Source: Gulosibacter sp. 10
GTDB lineage: Bacteria > Actinomycetota > Actinomycetes > Actinomycetales > Microbacteriaceae
Length of the DNA: 64,000 nt
Reading direction: 5' to 3'
Assembly: GCF_900163695.1 (NCBI RefSeq)
Contig: NZ_FUIC01000030.1
Span: 1 to 64,000, forward strand
Below the pieces are notes generated by a model. It was given only the letters and a program-made list of their open reading frames with translations. It had not been told where the DNA came from and did not search any database. Positions 9,089-17,385 of the stretch are shown here, one piece after another. Position numbers and translations under genes: made by a program. Each line of letters begins with the position of its first letter. Positions within the stretch are counted from its first letter, which is position 1.

Positions 9089-9543
9089 ATCCGCAACGTC
9101 GACGACGTCGATACCCTCACCCGCAACCTCGGCGACCAGGCCGAAGCCACCAAGGAGACGTTCGAGGCACTCGGTGGGGAGAGAGTATTGAACAGGCCCG
9201 CAGCCTCGGCCCCCGATCCGGCTCCGACTCCAGGGTGCCCGAGACCGGCATCAATACTCGGCAGGGACTTCGACGACTTCGCTCAGCATCAGTGACCCTC
9301 ACCGTTCACCAGCAAGACTCGCTTCGGCTCTACCGGCTTCCCGCAGTGCAGTTCCAGCACCTTCGACGCCACCCCGAGCACGGTGTCCTCCAACGCCTTC
9401 ACGGTGATGTCTGAAGCGGGAATCGGGATCACGGCACGTACCGTACCCCCGTTATCGGAGCGCGGCGTTCATCGCGATCCCGCCCGCACTGCACCGGGTA
9501 GTCGCCGGCCGTAGCGTCCCATCGAGCGGGATTGTCGATTTTA
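9089..9543. other. Gene-poor remnant region
   Basis: I see no complete gene in these 455 bases. On the plus strand, codons following the monooxygenase stop read as a plausible protein fragment (NVDDVDTLTRNLGDQAEAT) that soon becomes junk and stops near 9296. On the minus strand, 9289-9432 can encode 47 residues from a GTG (VIPIPASDITVKALEDTVLG at its start). Its TGA overlaps an ATG that starts only a 12-codon frame. Base composition is less GC-rich than the surrounding core genes. This looks like decayed coding sequence at the edge of an acquired patch; neither fragment is assignable. Confidence 0.4.
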
Positions 9544-9582
9544 ATACTGCAATAATAACCATGAGTGTTAGAATTGCAGCAT
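9544..9582. promoter_or_regulatory. Inverted repeat over the abiEi start: probable autoregulatory operator
   Basis: Left arm ATACTGCAAT (9544-9553) and right arm ATTGCAGCAT (9573-9582) are inverted copies with 9 of 10 matches, in a markedly AT-rich stretch. The right arm includes the first bases of the ATG at 9581. AbiEi antitoxins are known to repress their own promoters by binding inverted repeats, so an operator is the likely role. Confidence 0.45.
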
Positions 9583-10237
9583 GACTATGCTCTCTGCACT
9601 CGCCCGCCTCGGCGATCTGACCTCCTGGCAGTGGGGGATGTTCACCACGGCGCAAGCCGGGCAGGCCGGTGTCACCCACATGGAGCTCTCGCGCCTCGAC
9701 ACCGCCGGGCTGATCACCCGCATCAAGCCGCGCGTCTACCGCCTCACCGGCAGCCCGGAGCCCGAGTTCGAGGACCTCCGAGCGGCCTGGCTCGCCGCAG
9801 ACCCGCGGACACCCGCCTACGACCGTTTCACTCACCTCGCCGACGGCATCACCGTCGCCGGCTACGCCGCACTTCGGCTCCACGGCGACTACTACCTGCC
9901 CCTCCCGCACTTCGACTTCGTGAGCCCCCGTCGGCTCCAGACCCGCAACACCGCCGTCCGATTCCGCCGCCGCCAGCTGAGCGATCACGAGATCACCGTG
10001 GTCGAGGAACTGCCCGTGATGACCCTCGAACGTGCCATCGCCGACGTCCTCACCCTCGTCGGCGACCGATCCATCATGCGCGAGGTCATCGACCAGGCCC
10101 GCGAACGCGGCCCCCTCGACGACACCGCGCTCCGCACCCACCTCGACGCGCTCACCGGCTATGAGCTCGGCCGCGACATCGACCGCGAACTCCTGGCCGC
10201 CGACCTCGGGATCGATCACTACTCTCGAGCAGCATGA
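9581..10237 (+). CDS. AbiEi-like antitoxin (type IV toxin-antitoxin)
   Basis: A 218-residue protein resembling the AbiEi antitoxin family. The N-terminal winged-helix domain shows the pattern GMFTTAQAGQAGVTHMELSR, then LDTAGLITRIKPRVYRL, at about residues 22-55. The C-terminal antitoxin domain includes TLERAIADVL and MREVIDQARERG. In AbiE systems AbiEi represses the operon and counteracts the AbiEii nucleotidyltransferase, which blocks growth in phage-infected cells. Here the partner toxin is only a C-terminal remnant, so this is probably an orphan antitoxin. The start at ATG 9581 is supported by the match with the family N-terminus. The codon mix is slightly less GC-biased than in the core genes. 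Confidence 0.8.
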   Translation: MTMLSALARLGDLTSWQWGMFTTAQAGQAGVTHMELSRLDTAGLITRIKPRVYRLTGSPEPEFEDLRAAWLAADPRTPAYDRFTHLADGITVAGYAALRLHGDYYLPLPHFDFVSPRRLQTRNTAVRFRRRQLSDHEITVVEELPVMTLERAIADVLTLVGDRSIMREVIDQARERGPLDDTALRTHLDALTGYELGRDIDRELLAADLGIDHYSRAA

Positions 10238-10445
10238 GCAGCTTCCCGTCGCCGATCAGCTCGCCGACAAGATCTGCACCACGATGCAGCCGATCTATGC
10301 CGGCGGCCGCAGCTCGTTCCGCGAGAAGGACCTCGTCGATATCGTCGTGCTGCTCAAGACCGAACCCGTCGACGGCTGGACCGACCAGAAGCACCACCAG
10401 CACGGAGCCCCCTCGATAGCACCACCCGAAGCGCCGCCGGGATGA
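10227..10445 (+). pseudogene. AbiEii toxin, C-terminal fragment only
   Basis: Directly behind abiEi, in another frame, the sequence reads LPVADQLADKICTTM, then GGRSSFREKDLVDIVVLLKT. This matches the C-terminal signature of AbiEii nucleotidyltransferases (ADKxC ... SSR..DLVDL). The catalytic N-terminal domain, which should carry the GS-x10-DxD type motif, is absent. The fragment fuses with the tail of the antitoxin gene, so a deletion of most of abiEii is the simplest explanation. After about 10380 the frame no longer resembles the family and stops at 10445. The fragment has no start codon of its own. Confidence 0.75.
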
Positions 10446-10688
10446 TCTTCGTCCGGGAGCACACGCGCAACGGCAAGCAGATCGGCCTCTACTGCCGGTC
10501 TGCGCCCAGCCGCTCCTGATCGCCGCTGGCACCGGCGCTCCCGGTACTTCATGAACCCTTCGACCGCCTGTAGGGCCATCCTGAACTCACCGGCGAGCTG
10601 CTCCGTCGTGCTCGGGGCGGCCCGGGCTGATTCCGCGTCGCTCGTCGAAATATTCCCGAGGCATTACGGAGAGAGCCGCCCTTGACGG
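10446..10688. other. Non-coding or decayed stretch after the abiE remnant
   Basis: No intact gene is visible. A short plus-strand frame reads IFVREHTRNGKQIGLYCR and stops near 10520. A minus-strand frame reads TTEQLAGEFRMALQAVEG around 10560-10620. Both have protein-like composition but are too short and unmatched to call, and they are best seen as debris of former genes. Confidence 0.3.
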
Positions 10689-11114
10689 TCAATAGTCGAC
10701 ATGCGGCTCGCGGGTACGGGCCCACCAGTACCACGCCGCGAAGGCGGGGACAGCCATGTTGGCGATCCAGAGCAGGGTGCTCTGCCACCAGTACGGCGCC
10801 CCGACATCGGCGATATGCAGAGCGTTGAACGCGATCCCGGTGACCGCGCTGAAGACCAGCGGCGCCAGCCAGAGCCTCCCTGTGGAAGCCGTTGCTCGTA
10901 CCGTCCAGATGGTTGCGGCGAATGCCGCTGCCGCAACGATATCGATGCAGAGCAGCACTGGGAACAAGAAATAGGCCATCGGATGGCCGAACTGCACACC
11001 CGAGGCGATGAACCCGGTGAGAGCGGAGAGCAGGAGGAACCTTCCCGCGATGTCGAGCGCGGTCATCCGACAGAACCGGGCTCGGCGCTGATGGTGCGGC
11101 GCATCATTCGTCAT
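10689..11114 (-). CDS. Small four-helix membrane protein, unknown function
   Basis: A 141-residue protein with four predicted membrane helices at about residues 20-40, 48-68, 82-102 and 108-130, and a short hydrophilic tail. No family is recognised. Its ATG lies 11 bases inside the end of the upstream membrane-protein gene, so the two are translationally coupled. A second Met at residue 17 (MTALDIAGRF) is an alternative start; the overlap favours the first. Confidence 0.6.
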   Translation of the reverse strand: MTNDAPHHQRRARFCRMTALDIAGRFLLLSALTGFIASGVQFGHPMAYFLFPVLLCIDIVAAAAFAATIWTVRATASTGRLWLAPLVFSAVTGIAFNALHIADVGAPYWWQSTLLWIANMAVPAFAAWYWWARTREPHVDY

Positions 11115-11631
11115 CCGGCCCGGGCGCGCTCGCGGTGAGCAGGATCGCCGGCAGCGCGCCGGTCATGCCGAGGCCGAAGACGAGGCCGAACACGGCGGGC
11201 ACGTTGCGCGTCATCGAGCCGACCTCGGCGTACTCGCCGTAGGCGCGGTACAGGATCGCGTCCACGGCGAGCCAGCAGAGCCACACGATCATGCTCGCGA
11301 GCAGCAGCACGGCGAGCATGTGCCCGAGCGAGGTCGTCGCGCGGATGCCCCAGCCCTGCTCGAGCGCGCCCGCATCCTGCCGACCGCGGACGCGCTTGGC
11401 GACGAGGATGCCCGAGGCGATGCCGGCGCCGATCCACGTGAACGCGGGCACGATGCCCGCGAAGAAGGCGTAGGCCAGCCCCGCCTGCATGTTCGCGCCG
11501 CCGCCGAGGGCCACCCGCTCGGTCTCGGCGGCATCGTTCCACATCGCCATGCCGATGCCCCCGGCCGAGAGCAGCGCCGCCGCGAGGCCGATGAGGTAGA
11601 CGGAGGCGGGGATGCGCGCGAGGAAGGACAT
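11104..11631 (-). CDS. Membrane protein, unknown function
   Basis: A 175-residue hydrophobic protein with four likely membrane helices near residues 10-30, 50-77, 100-125 and 140-168, and a short acidic C-terminus. No catalytic or binding motif is evident. It overlaps the following gene by 11 bases, forming a two-gene unit of small membrane proteins. It diverges from mazG with only 22 bases between the two starts, so the promoters must overlap. Confidence 0.6.
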   Translation of the reverse strand: MSFLARIPASVYLIGLAAALLSAGGIGMAMWNDAAETERVALGGGANMQAGLAYAFFAGIVPAFTWIGAGIASGILVAKRVRGRQDAGALEQGWGIRATTSLGHMLAVLLLASMIVWLCWLAVDAILYRAYGEYAEVGSMTRNVPAVFGLVFGLGMTGALPAILLTASAPGPDDE

Positions 11632-11641
11632 GCAGCCAGGC

Positions 11642-11647
11642 TAGCCT
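11642..11647 (+). promoter_or_regulatory. TAGCCT -10 element of mazG (predicted leaderless)
   Basis: TAGCCT ends six bases before the mazG ATG, and no ribosome binding site fits between. The geometry matches the elements before mfd, lemA and ispH and suggests transcription starting at or next to the start codon. Confidence 0.4.
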
Positions 11648-11653
11648 GGGGCG

Positions 11654-12361
11654 ATGCAGCAGGAAGAACCCGCCGCCCGGCCCCCGAAGCACCCCGAGCT
11701 CGAGCGGCTGCTCGAGACCGTCGCCCGGTTCCGCGGCGAGGGCGGCTGCGCCTGGTACGAGTCGCAGACGCACGAGTCGCTCGTGCCCTACCTCACCGAG
11801 GAGTCGGCGGAGGTGATCGACGCGATCGAGGAGGGCGCGCCCGGGGACCTGCGCGAGGAGCTCGGCGACCTGCTGTTCCAGGTGCTCTTCCACGCCGACA
11901 TCGCCGCGGCGGCGGGGGAGTTCACGTTCGAGGACGTCGCCCGCGACCAGGCCGAGAAGCTCCTCGCCCGCAACCCCCACGTCTTCGGCCCCGCCCCGAC
12001 GCGCGACATGGACGAGATCATCCGGCTCTGGGAAGAGGCCAAGGCCCGCGAGAAGCGCGACCGCACCTCGGTGCTCGACGGCGTCTCGCACGCCATGCCG
12101 GCGCTCGCGCTCGCCGCCAAGGTGCTGCGCCGCGCCGAACGGCTCGGCCTCGAGACCGCTCCCGAGGCGCTCACCGGGGGAGTGCACGGGCTCGAGAAGG
12201 AGGACTCCTTCGGCGAGGCCCTCCTCGCCGCCGTCGCGGCGGCGAACCAGGCCGGCTTCGACGCCGAGGGCTCCCTGCGGCGCGCGGTGCGGCGGCTCGA
12301 ATCGCGCATCCGCGAGCACGAGGCCGCGGCCGCCGCGGAGGACTCGGCGGAAGGGCGATAA
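11654..12361 (+). CDS. mazG: Nucleoside triphosphate pyrophosphohydrolase MazG
   Basis: A 235-residue all-alpha NTP pyrophosphohydrolase that hydrolyses (d)NTPs to monophosphates and limits aberrant nucleotides. The catalytic EExxE-12-28-ExxD pattern is present as EESAEVIDAI and EELGDLLFQ, around residues 50-75. The segment GGCAWYESQTHESLVPYL corresponds to the family WDxxQTHxSL motif with the usual Asp altered (AWYESQTH). The conserved second-domain VGDLLFA-type repeat is not obvious, as in other actinobacterial MazG proteins. It lies immediately before hisS, and mazG near eno is a common actinobacterial arrangement. Confidence 0.88.
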   Translation: MQQEEPAARPPKHPELERLLETVARFRGEGGCAWYESQTHESLVPYLTEESAEVIDAIEEGAPGDLREELGDLLFQVLFHADIAAAAGEFTFEDVARDQAEKLLARNPHVFGPAPTRDMDEIIRLWEEAKAREKRDRTSVLDGVSHAMPALALAAKVLRRAERLGLETAPEALTGGVHGLEKEDSFGEALLAAVAAANQAGFDAEGSLRRAVRRLESRIREHEAAAAAEDSAEGR

Positions 12362-12368
12362 TGGAGCA

Positions 12369-13679
12369 ATGGCCACACAGATCAACCCCCCGCGCGGAAT
12401 GCGCGATTTCGTGCCCGCAGACAAGCGCCGCCGCGAGCGCGTCCTCGCGAAGATCCGCACCGCCTACGCGGCCCACGGCTTCGACGAGATCGAGACGCCC
12501 GTGGTGGAGGACTCGGCGCGGCTCCACTCCGGCATGGGCGGGGACAACGAGAAGCTCTCCTTCGCGATCCTGCGGCGCGGCATCGACCGCGAGGCGCTCG
12601 CCGCCGCGGCCGAGGGCGGCGACCCCCTCGCGCTGAGCGACCTCGGGCTGCGCTTCGACCTCACGGTGCCCCTCGCGCGCTTCGTGGCCACGCATCGCGG
12701 CACGCTGCCCGCGGTGTTCCGCAGCCTGCAGATCGGCCCGGTCTGGCGGGCCGAGCGCCCGCAGAAGGGGCGCTACCGCCAGTTCGTGCAGTGCGACATC
12801 GACATCCTCGGCGAGGCCGGCGCGCTCGCCGAGGCCGAGCTGCTCGTCGCCGGCTCGGCCGCCCTCGCCTCGCTCGGCCTCGACACGTGCACCATCCGCG
12901 TCAACGACCGGCGGCTCCTCAACGCCCTGCTCGACTGGTGCGGATTCGCGGAGGCCGAGCAGCCCGGCGCGCTCATCTCCATCGACAAGCTCGACAAGAT
13001 CGGCGCCGAGGGCGTCGTGGCCGAGCTCGCCGAGACCAGCCCCGCGGCCGCCGAGCGCATCCGCGCGGCGCTCGCGGGCTGGGCCGAGACGATCGAGGCG
13101 GGCATCCCGCTGGAGACGGCGCGCATCCTCGACGCGCTGCCCGAGGGGCTGCGCGAGCAGGAGGCCGCCGTCGCCGCGGCGGAGTCCCTCGGCGGGATCG
13201 CCGAGGCGGTCGCGGCCGGCGGCGGCGCGCTGCCCCTCGTCTTCGACCCCACGCTCGTGCGCGGCATGGGCTACTACACGGGCACGATCTTCGAGGTCGC
13301 GCACCCCGAGTCGGGCTCCTCGGTCGGCGGCGGCGGCCGCTACGACGGCATGATCGGCCGCTTCCTCGGCCAGGACGTGCCGGCCTGCGGATTCTCGATC
13401 GGCTTCGAGCGCATCGTCGACCTCGTGCGCGAGCTCGAGGGCGGCGGCGAGGAGGCGGTCCTGGCGCTCGTCGACAAGAAGCTGCCGATCGCCGACACGA
13501 TGCGGGTCAAGCGCGCGCTGCTGAAGCCGGGCCGCCGCGTCCGGATCGAGCGGCGGCCGAAGAACGTGCGCAACCTGCTCGACCGCGCGGCGGGCGAGGG
13601 ATTCACCCACGTCGCCCACATCCGCGCGGAGCACGTCGAGGACCCGGCGGGCATCGCGCTCGAGCCGCTGGAGCAGTAG
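12369..13679 (+). CDS. hisS: Histidyl-tRNA synthetase
   Basis: A class II aminoacyl-tRNA synthetase of 436 residues that charges tRNA-His. The N-terminus PPRGMRDFVPADKRRRE and class II motif 2 around residues 127-142 (RAERPQKGRYRQFVQCDID) are clear. The histidine-specific motif reads LVRGMGYYTGTIFEV near residue 296, followed by GGGGRYDG. The C-terminal anticodon-binding domain is present. GGAAGGG precedes the ATG. The last third of the gene is overlapped on the opposite strand by the reading frame of the Fe-S flavoprotein, which lacks a stop codon at its expected end. Confidence 0.95.
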   Translation: MATQINPPRGMRDFVPADKRRRERVLAKIRTAYAAHGFDEIETPVVEDSARLHSGMGGDNEKLSFAILRRGIDREALAAAAEGGDPLALSDLGLRFDLTVPLARFVATHRGTLPAVFRSLQIGPVWRAERPQKGRYRQFVQCDIDILGEAGALAEAELLVAGSAALASLGLDTCTIRVNDRRLLNALLDWCGFAEAEQPGALISIDKLDKIGAEGVVAELAETSPAAAERIRAALAGWAETIEAGIPLETARILDALPEGLREQEAAVAAAESLGGIAEAVAAGGGALPLVFDPTLVRGMGYYTGTIFEVAHPESGSSVGGGGRYDGMIGRFLGQDVPACGFSIGFERIVDLVRELEGGGEEAVLALVDKKLPIADTMRVKRALLKPGRRVRIERRPKNVRNLLDRAAGEGFTHVAHIRAEHVEDPAGIALEPLEQ

Positions 13680-15658
13680 CCGCTCGACCGGCAGCCCCGG
13701 CCGGCAGCCGCGAGCGCGGTCCGCGCGGCCCGATGCCCCTCGAGCGCGGCCTCCTCGAGCGAGCGGGGGCCGTCGAGATCGCCCACGCGCACGCCGCGCG
13801 CCGCCTCGGGGTCGACCGCGGGCACCCGGCCGTGCGCGAGCACCACGGTCGTGACGCCCTCCGGCAGCTCGTGCACGCGGTCCGAGAACGAGCCGCGCAG
13901 CACCACGCGGCCGTCGACCGCGTCGGCCTGCGTGAAGGGCCGCACGGTGCACTCCGGCACGTCGATGCGCTTGAGGTAGCCGAAGCGCTGGTACTGGTGG
14001 ATGTTCACCGCGGGCTCGGAGCCCGCGTAGGCGTAGTGCACGCGGCCGCCGCGGGCGAGGATCGCCTCCACGCAGTCGAGGCCCGTGGGCTCCCCGCCCC
14101 AGTCGCTCACCAGCACGTCGCCGTCGAGGTGCGCATCGGGATCCCGCAGGAAGGCCCACGCGTCGACGACCCGCGCGCCCAGTCCTCCCTCGAACTGCGA
14201 TTCCACGAAGGGCCGCGCGCCGCGCGCGTCGATCACCTCGTCGAATTCCGCGAGCTCCTCCGCCGAGGGCTCGGCGCCGAGGCGGACGTCGATGCCGAGG
14301 TGCTCGACGAGCTCCTCCTGCCAGGCCCGCCAGGCTCCCCACGTGTACTCGTGGTCCGGCGCGCCTCCCGCCAGCCGCAGCTGCCCGCCGATCGCCGGCT
14401 CGCGCTCGAACACGGTCGCCGAGGCGCCCGCGCCGGCGAGCTCCGCCGCGGCGGACATGCCCGCGACGCCGCCGCCGATCACCGCGACCCGCGCCGCCGC
14501 GGGCGCTTCGGCCTCGCGCCGCACCGCGGGCTGCGGCAGCAGCGTCTCCCGCCCCGTGGCCTGATTGACGATGCACGCGATCGGCAGGCCGGCGTGGTAG
14601 TGGCCGATGCAGCCCACGTTGCAGCCGATGCACGGGATGATCGGCTCGCCCTCGCGCGCCTTGCGCACGAGGTGCGGGTCCGCGATCTGCGCCCGGGTCA
14701 TGCCGACCATGTCGACGAGGCCCGTGCGCACCGCCTCCTCGGCCTCCTCGATGTCCACCACGCGGGTGGTGGCCATCACGACGGGTCCGCCGCGCTCCTC
14801 GCGGCGCGGCAGTCGGGCGAGGATGCTCTCGGGCATGGTCCGCGGCCGCGGCGCGATGAACGCCCCGCCGGAGAACGTCGCCGAGTCGCCCATCGTGTAC
14901 GACACGTAGTCGATCGGCAGCCGCTCGGCCACCTCCGCCGCGACGTCGATGCAGGCCGACTCGTCGAGGCCGGACGCCGACATCTCGTCGAGCGCGAGGC
15001 GCAGCCCCACGGCGAGGCGGTCGCCCACACGCTCGCGCACGGCCGCCACGACCTCGGCGAGGAAGCGCAGCGGATGCTCCGGGCCGTAGCGGTCGGCGCG
15101 GTGGTTGCTCCGGCGCGTGAAGAACTGCGAGGGCAGGTAGGCGTGGGAGGAGGAGATCTCGAGGCCGTCGAGGCCCGCGGCCAGCATGTGCTCGGCCGTG
15201 AGCGCGTAGCCGCGGATGATCTCCTCGATCTCGCGGAGCTCGAGGGCCCGGGGCTCGACGTGGAACCGCGTCGAGGGCACCGCGCTCGGGCCGACCGCGG
15301 GCGGGCGCGGTGCGGCCGCGATCTGCTCCCGGCCGCCGTGGAAGAGCTGCGTGAGCAGCGCCGTCCCGTGCCCGTGGACGGTGTCGGCGACCTCGGCCAG
15401 CCCTTCGACGATCGGCGGGAGGTAGCCCGCGATGGTCTTGGGCGTGAGCAGCCCGGAGGGATGGACGGCGGTGGCCTCCATGACGATCGCGCCGGTGCCT
15501 CCCCGGGCCCGCTCGCGGTGGTAGGCGAGGAACTCGGGGGTCGGCATGTGGTCGCGGATGAGGGTGGTCTGGTGCGCGGACGAGAAGATGCGGTTCTCGA
15601 CCCGCATCGGACCGATGTCGAGGGGCTGGAAGATCGCTGTGGGGGTGTTCGGCTGCAC
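13340..15658 (-). CDS. TMADH/2,4-dienoyl-CoA reductase-type FMN, FAD and [4Fe-4S] oxidoreductase
   Basis: Domain order is that of trimethylamine dehydrogenase, 2,4-dienoyl-CoA reductase and N-methylproline demethylase. An OYE-type FMN barrel covers about residues 1-335. A [4Fe-4S] motif (CIGCNVGCIG ... ACIVNQ, spacing C-x2-C-x3-C-x11-C) follows near 338-360. A dinucleotide-binding domain begins with VAVIGGGVAGMSAAAEL near 390. The GTG at 15658 is the start because AAAGGAGA precedes it by six bases; the ATG 18 bases upstream would place that site inside the gene. The natural C-terminus is near residue 650 (13,700), but no stop occurs until 13,340, adding about 115 residues antisense to hisS. 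Context suggests demethylation of an N-methylated amine or betaine; the substrate is unproven. Confidence 0.85.
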   Translation of the reverse strand: MQPNTPTAIFQPLDIGPMRVENRIFSSAHQTTLIRDHMPTPEFLAYHRERARGGTGAIVMEATAVHPSGLLTPKTIAGYLPPIVEGLAEVADTVHGHGTALLTQLFHGGREQIAAAPRPPAVGPSAVPSTRFHVEPRALELREIEEIIRGYALTAEHMLAAGLDGLEISSSHAYLPSQFFTRRSNHRADRYGPEHPLRFLAEVVAAVRERVGDRLAVGLRLALDEMSASGLDESACIDVAAEVAERLPIDYVSYTMGDSATFSGGAFIAPRPRTMPESILARLPRREERGGPVVMATTRVVDIEEAEEAVRTGLVDMVGMTRAQIADPHLVRKAREGEPIIPCIGCNVGCIGHYHAGLPIACIVNQATGRETLLPQPAVRREAEAPAAARVAVIGGGVAGMSAAAELAGAGASATVFEREPAIGGQLRLAGGAPDHEYTWGAWRAWQEELVEHLGIDVRLGAEPSAEELAEFDEVIDARGARPFVESQFEGGLGARVVDAWAFLRDPDAHLDGDVLVSDWGGEPTGLDCVEAILARGGRVHYAYAGSEPAVNIHQYQRFGYLKRIDVPECTVRPFTQADAVDGRVVLRGSFSDRVHELPEGVTTVVLAHGRVPAVDPEAARGVRVGDLDGPRSLEEAALEGHRAARTALAAAGRGCRSSGYCSSGSSAMPAGSSTCSARMWATWVNPSPAARSSRLRTFFGRRSIRTRRPGFSSARLTRIVSAIGSFLSTSARTASSPPPSSSRTRSTMRSKPIENPQAGTSWPRKRPIMPS

Positions 15659-15699
15659 GACGTCTCTCCTTTGCATCGCAGCTGATCGGGGGCGCCGGG

Positions 15700-17385
15700 C
15701 TAGCCGACGATGTTGCCGTAGGGGATCGCGTAGAGCAGGATCATCGCGATGATCGCGGCGGCGCAGATGCCGACGACGCTCCAGGCCATGATCCCGGTGC
15801 CCCGGACGAGCCTGGGGTTGCGCTCCTCCTTCGGCACCGCCTGGATCCGGTCGAAGTAGGCGAGGGACTTCTCGGACGGCTTCCGGCCGCGATCGCCGAG
15901 ATAGATGGCGATGATGCCGAGCACCATGCCGAGCAGCACGGGGTCGAGGATGGTCGGGAGCGTGAGCGGCGTGAACTCGGTGAGGCCCTGCAGGCCGACC
16001 GAGACGGTGAATCCGGTGATCATGCCCGCGAGGGCGCCGCGCGCCGTGATCTTCCGCGACTGCGTCGACCAGATGGCCACCGGCCCCCAGGCCGCGGCGA
16101 ACAGGGTGGCCGCGAAGTAGCCGATCGCGAGCACCACGGGCGGGGTCACGAAGGTCAGGCCGAGCACCACGACGCTGATGAGGAGCATCACGATCCGGGA
16201 GGCCTGCAGCTTCGCCTTGTCCGCCGTGGCGGCGTTCTCGGGCTCGGTGGTCACGGCCTGCGTGTTGATGCTGCCCGTCATCGTGGTGACGTGGGTGCGG
16301 GCCCGGAAGCGCTTCGAGATGACCGGCAGGATGTCGTTGGCCGCCGAGAACCCGATGATCGAGAGGAAGGAGGCCGCGGAGGAGAGCGCCGCCGCGACGA
16401 TGCCGGTGATGATGATGATCCCGATGGCCGGGGGCAGGAAGTTCTGGCCGATCCAGATGAACGCGACCTCGCTCGGGTCGATGTTCGGGTTGATGAGGTT
16501 GATCGCGAAGCCGCCGAAGGCGATGAACAGGTACATCACGAGCAGCGAGGCGGTGGCGAACAGTCCGGAGCGCAGCGCCACGTGCTCGTTCTTGGCCATG
16601 AGGTAGCGGCTCGACTGCCAGGGGCTGACGGCGACCACCACGGCCCAGCTGATGCCGAAGGTGAGCGAGTAGATCAGCGCGTCGGAGGGCGCGGCGAAGC
16701 TCGACTCCGAACCGGTGAGGCCGTGCCATGCGAGGCCGTCGGGCTTCGAGACGAAGTTGGTGAGCTTCTCCACGGCCTCGACCGGGCCGCCCGCGTAGCC
16801 GATCACGACGCCCATGCCGACCACGGCGGCGATGGTGAACAGCACGTACATGATCGTGTCGTTGATGAGCACGCCGCGCGCGCCGCTGATCATCGTGAAG
16901 ACCGTGTAGCAGGCCCACACGATGATGAGGATGGCCCACATCGGCAGATCGATGAGCTCGGCGAGGATGAGCGCGAGGCCGTGCGAGACGGAGACGAGGT
17001 AGAGGCCGATGCCGATCACGACCATGGCGCCGGCCACGGCCTGCACGGCCTTCGAGTCGAAGCGCTTGCCGAAGTACTCGGGCACGGTGAGCGCCTCCGA
17101 GCGGCGCAGGTAGCGGCCGAAGAACAGCACGCCGACCGCGTAGCCGGAGATGTTGAAGGAGACCAGCAGCAGGAGCGGGAACGGGAAGCCGTCGTAGGAG
17201 AAGCCGAGCTCGCCCATGAACGTGACCGTGGAGATGAACGAGGCGACGAGGGTGCCCGCCACGAGGAATGTCGGAGCGTTTCGGCCCGACACGTAGTAGT
17301 CGTCCGTGGTCTTGATCGTGCGCCCGACGACGGCGCCCACGATGAGGTAGAGGACGAAGCTGCCGATGACTGCGATGGTGAACAT
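15700..17385 (-). CDS. Sodium:solute symporter (SSS family)
   Basis: A 561-residue symporter with about thirteen membrane helices, belonging to the sodium/solute (SSS, SLC5-like) family. The N-terminal region DDYYVSGRNAPTFLVAGTLV is the family hallmark of the first loop and second helix. The segment PWQSSRYLMAKNEHVALRSG in the middle is also typical. The substrate could be an organic acid, amino acid or betaine. It lies between a 34-codon accessory gene, whose TAG directly abuts this ATG, and the Fe-S oxidoreductase 41 bases downstream. Uptake of that enzyme's substrate is therefore the likely job. Confidence 0.9.
   Translation of the reverse strand: MFTIAVIGSFVLYLIVGAVVGRTIKTTDDYYVSGRNAPTFLVAGTLVASFISTVTFMGELGFSYDGFPFPLLLLVSFNISGYAVGVLFFGRYLRRSEALTVPEYFGKRFDSKAVQAVAGAMVVIGIGLYLVSVSHGLALILAELIDLPMWAILIIVWACYTVFTMISGARGVLINDTIMYVLFTIAAVVGMGVVIGYAGGPVEAVEKLTNFVSKPDGLAWHGLTGSESSFAAPSDALIYSLTFGISWAVVVAVSPWQSSRYLMAKNEHVALRSGLFATASLLVMYLFIAFGGFAINLINPNIDPSEVAFIWIGQNFLPPAIGIIIITGIVAAALSSAASFLSIIGFSAANDILPVISKRFRARTHVTTMTGSINTQAVTTEPENAATADKAKLQASRIVMLLISVVVLGLTFVTPPVVLAIGYFAATLFAAAWGPVAIWSTQSRKITARGALAGMITGFTVSVGLQGLTEFTPLTLPTILDPVLLGMVLGIIAIYLGDRGRKPSEKSLAYFDRIQAVPKEERNPRLVRGTGIMAWSVVGICAAAIIAMILLYAIPYGNIVG

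Noticed and set aside
10234-10419. A 61-codon frame starting with an ATG that overlaps the abiEi stop
   Set aside because: Its Ser/Arg/Pro-rich product is a shadow. The AbiEii-like residues are in a different frame of the same DNA.
10549-10788. A minus-strand frame of 79 codons
   Set aside because: No ribosome binding site and no recognisable residues, and it overlaps the well-supported membrane protein end.
15659-15676. ATG at 15676 as start of the Fe-S flavoprotein
   Set aside because: The strong AAAGGAGA lies between this ATG and the GTG at 15658, so it would sit inside the gene; the GTG fits it perfectly.
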